Shown here: one piece after another, positions 56,677 to 64,000 of the stretch | How positions within the stretch are numbered: position 1 is the first letter of the stretch | Layout: each line of letters starts with the position of its first letter | Assembly (NCBI GenBank): GCA_903904835.1 | Contig: CAIVEI010000108.1 | Span: 46,119 to 110,118, forward strand | DNA length: 64,000 nucleotides | From: an uncultured Schlesneria sp. | Lineage (GTDB): Bacteria; Planctomycetota; Planctomycetia; Planctomycetales; Planctomycetaceae | Direction of reading: 5' to 3' | Program-made: the position numbers and the translations under genes | The notes under the pieces: model-generated | The model's database searches: none | Told to the model about the DNA's origin: nothing | Seen by the model: the letters and a program-made list of their open reading frames with translations, nothing else

Positions 56677-57759
56677 CTAGCCTCCACGATATGGAGACTG
56701 GCCGTCCTCAGTCAATTTCCGCTGCTCGGGTGGCGTCGATTTCAATGCTTCGGCCTCTGTGACTGGCATCCGAAACTCAAAGGAATCGACCGCAAACTTT
56801 CCATCTTTCATCGGGATTGTCACAGGTTGGGCTTCGTAATCACCAAGCCGAAGAGTGAAAACATAATCGCCATCCGCACAACTTTCTAATTGCGCCGAAT
56901 CCCACCACAGCCCCACGTGATGGCTGGCGTTCAAGTTCGAGCTCATCAACCAAGCGTGTGTTTTGCCAATCGTAGGGATACCGGATTTGTAAAGCCCCTG
57001 AAATCGGCGCGAACGCTTGCCATCAGACCAGCGAATTGAAGCCACTAACGCGTCGGGAATTCGGTCTTTTTCGGTTTGGATCACAAGTTTAGGTTGGCTC
57101 GTTCGCCATTCCTGAATCGCCGCGAGACTGATGTCGGTTTTGGAAACATTAACCTGAATCAGCCGCGGAATCTTTTTCAAAGTTGGAATCGAGGCGTCGC
57201 TCACCAATGTTCCTTCCAGGCTCAGCCAGGAAATCATTTCAAATCTCGAAAGAGTTTCGACAGTGACATCATCGACGTCCGTACGATCAAGCTCCAAATG
57301 CTCAAGCTTCCGACATGCAGTCAGGGCGTTGAGACCTTCTGCAGAAAACGTTGCGGACCTCAGTGAAATGCGTTTCAGGTTCGGAAACTTGGCTCCAATC
57401 AGCTTCAGTTCCTCATCAGTTCCATGTTCATCTAACCGAATAAAATAAACATCGTTGCAGGACCGTCCACGAAGCCCAGCGCGGATCAGAAGGACACCGG
57501 GAATCGGGTCCCACATTGCATCGGATGTATAGAGAACGGCTGCACCCAGCTGCCTCAGTGACGCGACTTCATGCGGATAAATCAGTCCGACTGCAATTCG
57601 AATCGCGAATGCGACTTGGACCACGATCGAAGCAAAAACGGCCCAACACCCGATACGAAACCAGCCAGGCAAGTCTCGCCACCAACCTCGCCAGGTGCGT
57701 CGAGGGAGGTCGTCGCCAGTTTGGTCAACCGGTCTCGGGGCATTATTCATGGAGCGCAT
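56677..57759 (-). CDS. Membrane-anchored leucine-rich protein, tandem paralogue 2
   Basis: Co-linear with the 55601 gene throughout: PRRTWRGWWRDLPGWFRIGC, a transmembrane helix (about 36-58), leucine-rich repeats LKRISLRSATFSAEGLNALT, CRKLEHLELDRTDVDDVTVE, FEMISWLSLEGTLVSDASIP, IPRLIQVNVSKTDISLAAIQ, and the shared ending EFRMPVTEAEALKS. At 360 residues it carries a short extra C-terminal tail. ATG 57750 (MNNAP) is an alternative start. Paralogous diversity is greatest between the transmembrane helix and first repeat and in the C-terminal domain. It is upstream of and probably co-transcribed with its paralogue. Confidence 0.8.
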   Translation of the reverse strand: MRSMNNAPRPVDQTGDDLPRRTWRGWWRDLPGWFRIGCWAVFASIVVQVAFAIRIAVGLIYPHEVASLRQLGAAVLYTSDAMWDPIPGVLLIRAGLRGRSCNDVYFIRLDEHGTDEELKLIGAKFPNLKRISLRSATFSAEGLNALTACRKLEHLELDRTDVDDVTVETLSRFEMISWLSLEGTLVSDASIPTLKKIPRLIQVNVSKTDISLAAIQEWRTSQPKLVIQTEKDRIPDALVASIRWSDGKRSRRFQGLYKSGIPTIGKTHAWLMSSNLNASHHVGLWWDSAQLESCADGDYVFTLRLGDYEAQPVTIPMKDGKFAVDSFEFRMPVTEAEALKSTPPEQRKLTEDGQSPYRGG

Positions 57760-57951
57760 ACCGATTCTGATGAAGATATGTCAGACAAAAAGTCTATTGA
57801 TTCGGTCTGACAAAAACCACGAAGAAACCCCGGCGAGAGCATTGTTCACGACCTAACGGGAGGGGGAGACTGGCATGATTAAACGACGTGGCGATGGGAC
57901 ATTTTCATTGTTGAAGACTTCTGCTTTTGGAGCAGAAAGCTGTAATAATTG

Positions 57952-58049
57952 GTGCCACGGTTTTACCGTCTTCGGTAAGGCCCTGCTCTTCGAACGCGTT
58001 ATCGAATCGTGAAACCACGGGTTTTCCGAAGACGGTAAATCCGTGGCAC
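57952..58049. repeat. Head-to-head pair of TCTTCGG-loop hairpin repeats
   Basis: Left unit: GTGCCACGGTTTTACCG-TCTT-CGGTAA then CCCTGCTCTTCG. Right unit on the minus strand from 58049: GTGCCACGGATTTACCG-TCTT-CGGAAA, then CCCGTGG. Both outer ends are GTGCCACGG. It lies in the 555-base spacer between the leucine-rich gene and the permease gene, which has nothing else recognised. Confidence 0.8.
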
Positions 58050-58314
58050 GCCGAACGTCGATGGCTTAACCCCTGGTAACGCTTATCGGTATTACCCTGC
58101 GACAGTTTGGCCGTTTCACCAGACCAGCCCCCCCGATAAACCGGGATCGAAAAACTTCGCCAACCGAAATTCAATTCCGGACAAATGTGAGTCCATTTTG
58201 TCGCTGTCACTTTAAAACTGCCCGGTCCAGACGCTAATCTCGCATTCCGATCAGGTTAACCCGATTCCTCGCGGGCTAACCCACCTCGTTAATCAACCAT
58301 CCGAAGGAATCGCG

Positions 58315-59850
58315 ATGAATTGGAATCAGCTTTTCGCCCGCAAGAATCTCGACCACCTGTTACTCGAAATGAAGGGAGACGAACGTCTCAAACGAGTCCT
58401 GGGGCCGATCAACTTGACGTCGCTCGGCGTGGGTGCCGTGATCGGTGCCGGAATCTTTGTCGCCACGGGCAAGGCCGCTAGCCAGTGTGCCGGGCCGGCT
58501 TTGATGGTGTCGTACATCGTCGCCGGAGTGACCTGTATTTTCGCGGCGCTCTGCTATGCCGAATTCGCCTCAATGGCGCCTGTCGCCGGGAGCGCCTACA
58601 CCTACGCCTATATCACGATGGGTGAACTGTTCGCCTGGATCATCGGCTGGGACCTGATCCTGGAATACGCCGTCGGAGCCGCCACAGTCGCAAATGGCTG
58701 GTCGGGTTACTTTCAGAAATTACTGTCGAAGCTGGGGCTGCACGTTCCGGATTTATTTAAAGAAGCCACGATGATCTACAAAGACGCGGCGATGGTTGAT
58801 GGCAAGCTCGTTGATGCCCATTACGTTTTGACAGGTTCATTGTGCAATTTGCCAGCGGTCGTGATCGTGGCCATCATGACGGCCATTCTCGTCAAAGGGA
58901 TTGCAGAAAGTGCCGGTTTCAATGCCCTGATGGTCTTCACGAAAGTCGGTGCTGTCGTCTTCGTGATCCTCGTCGGTGCCTTCTACATCCATCCCGAGAA
59001 CTGGACTCCGTTCGCACCGTATGGCTGGAGCGGAATCAGCTTCTTTGGCATTCCCGTCGCCGGTGAGGTGAACAGCAAAGGGGAACCTGTCGGAATGCTG
59101 GCCGGTGCCGCAATCATTTTCTTCGCCTATATCGGATTCGATTCCATTTCGACTCACGCCGAAGAAGCCAAGAACCCTCAGCGAGACGTCCCAATTGCAA
59201 TTATCGCTTCATTATTGATTTGCACAGTGTTGTACATCGCGGTCGTGGCAGTCCTGACCGGAATGGTCAAGTACGACGAAATCAACGTTGACGCAGGGAT
59301 CTCTTCAGCGTTCCATAAAGTAGGATTGCCTTGGGCCGAAATGATTATTGCCAGTGCTGCTGTCGCTGGAATGACATCAGTTCTACTGGTCATGATGCTC
59401 AGTGCCCCTCGCGTGTTCCTGGCGATGGCTCGTGACGGCCTGGTCCCTAAAGCATTCTTCGCAGACGTGCACCCCGTCTTTCAAACACCCTGGAAAAGCA
59501 CCATAGGTATCGGCATTTTTGTCGGTTTTCTGGCTGGCTTTTTACCGCTGGATGCGCTGCTGCATCTGACGAACATTGGTACTTTGTTCGCCTTCGTGAT
59601 TGTGTGCGCCGCAGTACTCATTATGCGATATACCAACCCCGAGGCGGTCCGTCCCTTCCGCTGCCCATTGGTCCCCATCGTCCCCATCCTTGGCATCGTT
59701 TCGTGCCTGATGCTGATGCTTTCGTTACCCGCAGCAAACTGGTGGCGGCTTATCGCCTGGATGGGCATTGGTCTCGTCATCTACTTCGCGTACGGTCAAA
59801 AACACAGCGTCTTAAGGCATCACACGACGCCAGCATCACCAGAGGTATAA
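58315..59850 (+). CDS. Amino-acid permease (APC superfamily)
   Basis: Inner-membrane amino-acid transporter of the APC superfamily, close to the CAT/YfnA-like group. Twelve hydrophobic helices can be drawn. TM1 holds GVGAVIGAGIFVATG (about 41-55), the unwound substrate-binding helix; TM2-3 continue with GPALMVSYIVAGVTCIFAAL and YAEFASMAPVAGSAYTYAYI. TM6 shows AIIFFAYIGFDSISTHAEEA, with the second binding segment. The product is 511 residues (family about 460-510). AAGGA lies six bases before the ATG. It is alone on the plus strand. Which amino acid it carries cannot be read from sequence. Confidence 0.92.
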   Translation: MNWNQLFARKNLDHLLLEMKGDERLKRVLGPINLTSLGVGAVIGAGIFVATGKAASQCAGPALMVSYIVAGVTCIFAALCYAEFASMAPVAGSAYTYAYITMGELFAWIIGWDLILEYAVGAATVANGWSGYFQKLLSKLGLHVPDLFKEATMIYKDAAMVDGKLVDAHYVLTGSLCNLPAVVIVAIMTAILVKGIAESAGFNALMVFTKVGAVVFVILVGAFYIHPENWTPFAPYGWSGISFFGIPVAGEVNSKGEPVGMLAGAAIIFFAYIGFDSISTHAEEAKNPQRDVPIAIIASLLICTVLYIAVVAVLTGMVKYDEINVDAGISSAFHKVGLPWAEMIIASAAVAGMTSVLLVMMLSAPRVFLAMARDGLVPKAFFADVHPVFQTPWKSTIGIGIFVGFLAGFLPLDALLHLTNIGTLFAFVIVCAAVLIMRYTNPEAVRPFRCPLVPIVPILGIVSCLMLMLSLPAANWWRLIAWMGIGLVIYFAYGQKHSVLRHHTTPASPEV

Positions 59851-60082
59851 ATCGAGTGCTGGTCAAGCTAGCGATGTTCATCGACAGAAACGTCTGGCAA
59901 TTAAATTTTCTGATGAGGCAATATTAGCGCAGATTGGCGTTCTCATCTTTTCTTCGCCTTAAGTTAAATGGATTTCGGTTGATCAACGGTGTCACGATTT
60001 GTATTTCAGTCAGGAGCTTCGCCTGGCATGCCTTCATGTTGGGTTCCGGGCAAGTTCCTGTTTCCGTAAGCGATGCGATCAC

Positions 60083-61681
60083 TTAATGACCGATTTCAAA
60101 TTGCCGTGAAAACATCGCGGTTAAATTCGACCTTCCTGCCGGGACTAGGGTTGAAGGAGCCGGTGGTAGATCATTCGTTGGAAGGTTCTGCCCGGCAAGC
60201 CTGGCCTTCATTTCGTCACGCAACTGTTTCGCCATCTCGTCTTGCGGTACCAAGCTTAACACCTTCTCAAGCTGGTCAATTGCCTGCTGCGGATAGCCCA
60301 GATACGCGTAATGATATCCCTGTAAATACTTGAGTGCCGGGTCGTTCGGCTTTTCACGAGCAGCCGCCTCCAGAGCACGAAGATGAGTCGTATAATCCTG
60401 ATAGTTTCCGTAAAGTTCGCGGCCGTTGCTGACTACGACTCCCCATTTATCTTTGGGGAGTTGGCTCAACGCCGCTTGAACCGCTCCCGCAGCTTCATCA
60501 AATTTTCCAGTCGCGAAAAGTGCATGCGCATACATCAGACCCAGCACGGGGTTCTGCGGTGTATCAACAACTGCATGTCGCCATGAATAGGCTGCTCCTG
60601 CATAGTCTCCCGCTTTGAATGCGGCCTCACCTTTTTCCGCAAATCCGGACGCAGCCGGATCTGTTGCCGTGGCTGGAGCTGTAGCAACCGTTGCCGCAGG
60701 CGCAACACCGGTCAGCATGCCGCCATAGGAGTTCAGTCCATACCCGTATGGGTTATAGTAGTAGCCGTTCAACGACCCTGGATAACCGTATCCGCCGTAA
60801 CCAGCGTAGCCGAAGTTGTTATACCCATACCCACCCAGTCCGTACCATAACGGCGAGAACAGACCATATCCGAGTCCGTACCCGAAATAGGGATATCCAA
60901 AGCCAAAACCGCGACCGTAACGGTAACCACCGTACCCGCCCCATCCATATCCACCGAAACCGCCATAGCTGATGTAATTGTTATTGATATTCGTGACTCG
61001 GTTCATTGTCCCGTTGTTCCCATATCCATGTCTCGAGGCAAACGAGCCACCGGACGCACCGACGCCAATTCCCCGGTTGCCAAAACCCGCTCCTCCGAGG
61101 CCGGCCATTCGAATTCCACCGCCATTTCCACCTCCAAGGTTTCCATTGAGTCCCCCGTGTCGTCCCAGGAAAGACCCTGCGCCTGATCGACCAGAGCCAC
61201 TGAGCCCACCGGAATTCAACGATGCGGTCCGAATTCCCGCTCCGTTCCCCCCGATGCCGCCTCGATTGGCAAGAAACGATCCAGAACCAACGCGCGAGCC
61301 CCCCATCCCGCCGACGTTCCCGCGTACAGCGCCGATGTTTCCAGAACGAAGTGCGCCCGCTGTACCAGTATTGGAACGAACCGCGCCCCCTATCGGCCGG
61401 CTGCTAATTCCACCTCTTGGTGCGCCCATTGATCCCCCACGGAATCCCGAAGGCATTCCACCCATGTGCATCCCGCCACCACCCATCCGCATGCCACCGC
61501 CCATGTGCATGCCCCCACCCATATGGCCACCTCCACCAAAGTGGCCACCACCGCCCCCCATATGGCCGCCTCCTCCGCCGTGCCCGCCACCACCGCCTCC
61601 ACGCGCGAAGACCGGACCGGGCAGGCTCATCCCCATCGTGGCGACCAACATCAAACTCGTTGCCAATTTCTTCAGTAACAT
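60083..61681 (-). CDS. Exported Gly/His/Met-rich protein with C-terminal TPR domain
   Basis: ATG 61681 gives a signal peptide, LKKLATSLMLVATMGMSLPG; the GTG at 61693 is less likely as GAGGG sits just upstream of 61681. The first mature part is extraordinarily Gly-, His- and Met-rich: repeats of HMGGGGHFGGGGHMGGGMHM type (about 33-80). Then comes a Gly/Asn/Ser-rich part (to about 225), a Tyr/Gly-rich stretch YGGFGGYGWGGYGGYRYGRG with GYGYNNFGYAGYGGYGYPG (about 230-325), and a TPR-like C-terminal domain (about 335-500) FAEKGEAAFKAGDYAGAAYS onward. The product is 532 residues. His/Met density suggests metal binding or surface adhesion; neither is proven. It is monocistronic. Confidence 0.8.
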   Translation of the reverse strand: MLLKKLATSLMLVATMGMSLPGPVFARGGGGGGHGGGGGHMGGGGGHFGGGGHMGGGMHMGGGMRMGGGGMHMGGMPSGFRGGSMGAPRGGISSRPIGGAVRSNTGTAGALRSGNIGAVRGNVGGMGGSRVGSGSFLANRGGIGGNGAGIRTASLNSGGLSGSGRSGAGSFLGRHGGLNGNLGGGNGGGIRMAGLGGAGFGNRGIGVGASGGSFASRHGYGNNGTMNRVTNINNNYISYGGFGGYGWGGYGGYRYGRGFGFGYPYFGYGLGYGLFSPLWYGLGGYGYNNFGYAGYGGYGYPGSLNGYYYNPYGYGLNSYGGMLTGVAPAATVATAPATATDPAASGFAEKGEAAFKAGDYAGAAYSWRHAVVDTPQNPVLGLMYAHALFATGKFDEAAGAVQAALSQLPKDKWGVVVSNGRELYGNYQDYTTHLRALEAAAREKPNDPALKYLQGYHYAYLGYPQQAIDQLEKVLSLVPQDEMAKQLRDEMKARLAGQNLPTNDLPPAPSTLVPAGRSNLTAMFSRQFEIGH

Positions 61682-62115
61682 GATTGCCCTCACTTTCGAT
61701 GGAGACCGCAGGAAAATCCTGCATCCACTCGAAACCTACATTCAACTATACGCAGTTGAGTTCGGAGTGGATGAAGCGATCAGCCGAACCTGTTGATAAA
61801 TCCAGAATCCGTTGAAGCAGAACAGGAACGATCAACGCTCCGTCTGTGAATCTGCACAGCCTTTAGTGACATTCCGACGGTCAACTGCATGTCGTGAATC
61901 CAGGCGACTCGCAGTTGACCGCGCCACTGCTTGCCCGTCCTCGGATAAGCTCTGCTCGTCGCCAGCGGCAAGCCAACCGAAGCCGACTCCAATTAACTCT
62001 TCTGATTAGCGAAGATAAGTGCAGATAAGTGTTCCAAAACCTCTTGTTTTTCAGCTTTAGTCCACAATTTGGCCTGTGCGTTCCAAGATTTTGCCATTCC
62101 CTGGATTTTCATTGC
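61682..62115. other. Intergenic region
   Basis: A 434-base spacer upstream of the Gly-rich protein gene and downstream of the leuA terminator. It must hold the promoter of the Gly-rich protein gene. A 70-codon frame (61780-61992, minus) has no ribosome site and no family match that I can see. Confidence 0.4.
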
Positions 62116-62157
62116 AAAAACGTTCCGGGGCGTTCCTCCGAAAGAGGAACGCCCCGG
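62116..62157 (-). terminator. Rho-independent terminator of leuA
   Basis: CCGGGGCGTTCCTC (62125-62138) and GAGGAACGCCCCGG (62144-62157) form a perfect 14-bp stem with a five-base loop. On the minus strand it is followed by AACG and TTTTT. It begins 36 bases past the leuA stop. Confidence 0.85.
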
Positions 62158-62193
62158 CTAATGTTGCGACTGACGTGAGCGAAATAGACTACT

Positions 62194-63783
62194 TCAAACC
62201 CCAGGAGGAGCTTTCTCGACAACCTGATCGCTGACCGCTTTGTTCAACGCTTTCAGATAGGCAAGAGCACTCGCTTCGATGACGTCAGTACTGACCGCTT
62301 TCCCGTGGTATCGGCGACCCTGATAATCAATCGCCACCGAAGCCTCACCCTGAGCATCTTCACCCCCCGAGACGGCACGGACCTGATAGTCCTTTAATTC
62401 TGCGGTGACGCCGACAATCCGTTCCATCGCTTTGCAGACGGCGTCGACCGGCCCGTCCCCAATCGCCGCGTCCCTGAACGTTTTCGCAGGCTGATCCGCC
62501 CCACCGTTCAGTTCAGTAGCGGGCTGACCACTTGCCAATTCATCCTGCAACTCAACCGTCGCGGTCGGAATCGTTCCCGTCCCGGCCGCAATATGAAAGC
62601 GAACAAGCTTCCAGCGATCCATTGTGACATTCATCCGATTCTCGATCAGCGCCACAATATCGGCGTCGTAGATGTTCTTCTTTTTGTCGGCGAGTGCGAT
62701 AAAGTCCTTATAAACAGTCTCGAGCTGGGCTTCGTCGAGTTGATATCCCAATTGAAGCACATGAGACCGAATCGCAGCCCGACCACTGTGTTTCCCCAGG
62801 ACAAGATTCACTCCGACATACCCGACATCTTCCGCACGCATGATCTCATACGTCGTACGTTCCTTCAAAATCCCGTCCTGATGAATACCCGCTTCGTGAG
62901 CGAACGCGTTCTGCCCGACGATCGCCTTGTTCCGTTGAACAAGCATCCCGGTAATGCTCGACACCAGCCGACTGGCACTGCAAAGTTTCGGCGTATTGAT
63001 CCGCGTCTCAACCCCGTAATAGTCCTTGCGAGTCTTCAGCGCCATCACGATTTCTTCGAGGGCCGCATTGCCCGCTCGTTCGCCCAATCCGTTGATCGTG
63101 CATTCGACCTGCCGAGCCCCCGCTTCGACTGCAGCAAGACTGTTGGCGACGGCAAGACCGAGATCATTATGGCAGTGCGTACTGATCACCGCTTTATGGA
63201 TGTTCGAAACATGCTGTTTGAGGTGAGAGATCACTTTGAAATAGTGATTTGGCGTGGCATATCCGACCGTGTCGGGGATATTGACCGTCGTCGCCCCGGC
63301 CTCAATCGCCTTCTCGACAACTTCGGTGAGAAAATCGAGTTCCGTGCGAGCGGCGTCTTCGGGTGAAAATTCAATGTCGTCACAGAACGTCTTGGCGAAC
63401 TGAACGTGTTCGACGGCGGCTTTAACAATTTCCCGTTCGGCCATCTTGAGTTTAAATTCACGATGAATTGGACTGGTGGCAAGAAAAACGTGAATTCGCG
63501 GCCGAGCGATCCCGCGCAGAGCCTCACCCGCTCGTTCAATGTCATTCTTCCGACACCGAGCCAACCCGCAGATCGTCGCCCGGTCACCAAACTTCTGGGC
63601 GACCGCTCGAACCGCTTCGAAGTCACCCGGCGAAGTGATCGGAAACCCCGCTTCGATCACATCAACACCCAGTTCCACCAGAGCTTCAGCGACCTTGAGT
63701 TTTTCAGGGGTGGTCATGCTGCAACCGGGGGATTGCTCGCCATCGCGAAGCGTGGTGTCGAAGATAATGACGTTGTCAGCCAT
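62194..63783 (-). CDS. leuA: 2-isopropylmalate synthase
   Basis: First committed step of leucine synthesis: acetyl-CoA plus 2-ketoisovalerate to 2-isopropylmalate, divalent-metal dependent. The start is ATG 63783 ([20 protein letters not shown]; catalytic Arg13-Asp14), because upstream codons would extend through a dispersed hairpin repeat and match nothing in the family. The catalytic barrel has [35 protein letters not shown] (metal His pair) and [20 protein letters not shown]. The C-terminal leucine-binding regulatory domain (about 390-529) ends [20 protein letters not shown]. The product is 529 residues. A leader peptide rich in Leu codons and an attenuator-like terminator lie upstream, pointing to regulation by leucyl-tRNA supply in addition to feedback inhibition. 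Confidence 0.96.
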   Translation of the reverse strand: MADNVIIFDTTLRDGEQSPGCSMTTPEKLKVAEALVELGVDVIEAGFPITSPGDFEAVRAVAQKFGDRATICGLARCRKNDIERAGEALRGIARPRIHVFLATSPIHREFKLKMAEREIVKAAVEHVQFAKTFCDDIEFSPEDAARTELDFLTEVVEKAIEAGATTVNIPDTVGYATPNHYFKVISHLKQHVSNIHKAVISTHCHNDLGLAVANSLAAVEAGARQVECTINGLGERAGNAALEEIVMALKTRKDYYGVETRINTPKLCSASRLVSSITGMLVQRNKAIVGQNAFAHEAGIHQDGILKERTTYEIMRAEDVGYVGVNLVLGKHSGRAAIRSHVLQLGYQLDEAQLETVYKDFIALADKKKNIYDADIVALIENRMNVTMDRWKLVRFHIAAGTGTIPTATVELQDELASGQPATELNGGADQPAKTFRDAAIGDGPVDAVCKAMERIVGVTAELKDYQVRAVSGGEDAQGEASVAIDYQGRRYHGKAVSTDVIEASALAYLKALNKAVSDQVVEKAPPGV

Positions 63784-63842
63784 AATGGGTTCACACTCAA
63801 AGGTGAAAGAAAAAGGATCTACAAAAAAACGTGTCATCCGTC

Positions 63843-63866
63843 GTAGCATGGGCTTCAGCCCGTGCA
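63843..63866. repeat. GCATGGGCTTCAGCCCGTGC hairpin copy in the leuA leader
   Basis: The same 24 bases as at 51058. It is transcribed in the leuA leader between the attenuator and the start codon, so its position between 5' regulatory RNA and coding region is unusual for a dispersed repeat. Confidence 0.7.
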
Positions 63867-63890
63867 GCCTGGTTTTTTTCATTCATCAAA

Positions 63891-63984
63891 CAAAAAAACC
63901 CCGAGACCGCGAGGTCTCAGGGTGAACTTGTGCATCGGTGCGACTAGACGTTCCCTGAACCTCGCATCTCAGCGAGTAAGCAGG
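63891..63984 (-). promoter_or_regulatory. leuA transcription attenuator (1:2, 2:3 and 3:4 structures)
   Basis: Read on the minus strand. Segment 1 (63984-63972) CCTGCTTACTCGC pairs with segment 2 (63965-63953) GCGAGGTTCAGGG. Segment 2 also pairs with segment 3 (63922-63909) CCCTGAGACCTCGC over 13 base pairs with one bulged G, the antiterminator. Segment 3 pairs instead with segment 4 GGTCTCGGGG to give CCCTGAGACC-TCGC-GGTCTCGGGG, followed by seven T (63898-63892): the terminator. The three states exclude each other. Segment 1 overlaps the last Leu codons and the stop of the leader peptide. The leuA start codon is 108 bases downstream of the T run. Confidence 0.8.
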
Positions 63985-64000
63985 CCCAGTAGGAGGAACG
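63969..64000 (-). CDS. leuL: Leu-rich leader peptide of leuA, C-terminal end (partial)
   Basis: The reading frame runs off the right edge of the window on its 5' side. Its visible end translates as Phe-Leu-Leu-Leu-Gly-Leu-Leu-Thr-Arg-stop, with the TGA at 63971-63969. Five of nine visible sense codons are Leu, using CTC, CTA, CTG (twice) and CTT. The Leu run lies directly on and before attenuator segment 1, as in enterobacterial leu leaders, so a ribosome stalled for leucyl-tRNA would free segment 2. The start codon and ribosome site are outside the window, so the call rests on the end of the frame and its position. Confidence 0.65.
   Translation of the reverse strand, partial: FLLLGLLTR

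Noticed and set aside
61404..61796. Pro/His-rich plus-strand frames opposite the Gly/His/Met repeats
   Set aside because: Antisense of Gly-rich codons; no ribosome site.
61780..61992. 70-codon minus-strand frame before the Gly-rich protein gene
   Set aside because: No start signal and no recognisable protein sequence.
63891..63930. T-box riboswitch upstream of leuA
   Set aside because: The conserved T-box GGGTGGNACCGCG is absent; the leader peptide with Leu codons and alternative pairings fits ribosome-mediated attenuation better.

Overview
The window looks like ordinary chromosome from a planctomycete, most likely order Planctomycetales. The signs are two DUF1559 proteins with type IV pilin-like N-termini, two DUF1501 proteins, a CRTAC1/ASPIC-UnbV protein beside a TPR gene, LL-diaminopimelate aminotransferase (dapL), a DUF4058 protein, a cysteinyl-tRNA synthetase with an altered signature loop, and many orphan secreted proteins. 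This is inferred from protein families; no 16S rRNA gene is present. I saw no tRNA, rRNA, CRISPR array, phage or intact insertion sequence.

Layout. 0.2-6 kb: htpG, dapL-nagA (4-nt overlap) and a dihydrouridine synthase. 6.3-14.6 kb: an overlapping pair of single-span membrane proteins with coiled coils, one with a very long Gly/Ser stretch, divergent from a 1352-residue orphan. 14.8-17.8 kb: a small membrane protein and groES-groEL. 18.4-21.2 kb: DUF1559, DUF4058 and a small exported protein. 21.2-22.8 kb: a repeat-rich, nearly gene-free stretch. 22.8-30.8 kb: an autotransporter, a SRPBCC protein, a YgjP-like metallopeptidase, a GyrI-like protein, a sugar epimerase-like protein and small hypotheticals. 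31.6-38.4 kb: DUF1559 and lipoprotein, TPR plus CRTAC1, an SDR-fold protein without its catalytic Tyr, and an ArsR-type regulator. 38.7-50.4 kb: an exported orphan, a triple-GYF protein coupled to an endonuclease/exonuclease/phosphatase, cysS, an oxidoreductase cluster (FAD enzyme, SDR-DUF2867, aldehyde dehydrogenase) and a GNAT. 50.6-64 kb: two DUF1501 proteins flanking a PQQ-like propeller, tandem leucine-rich paralogues, an amino-acid permease, a Gly/His/Met-rich TPR protein, and leuA.

The most interesting signal is at the right edge. Upstream of leuA, on the same strand, lies the end of a short reading frame with five Leu codons among its last nine sense codons. It is followed by mutually exclusive 1:2, 2:3 and 3:4 pairings, the last ending in seven U residues. 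This is the textbook layout of leucine-sensing transcription attenuation.

A second theme is a set of dispersed non-coding hairpins. One family keeps a GTGCCAC end and a TCTTCGG-type loop while its stem changes in a compensatory way; it occurs at six intergenic loci, three as head-to-head pairs. Others are the GCATGGGCTTCAGCCCGTGC-type hairpin (four loci), a 19-bp CAGCGGCTTCCAGCCGCTG hairpin (two loci) and paired TTGCGCAA palindromes at exactly 20-bp spacing. Starts were moved from the longest frame wherever a Shine-Dalgarno sequence, signal peptide or family alignment favoured a downstream codon.
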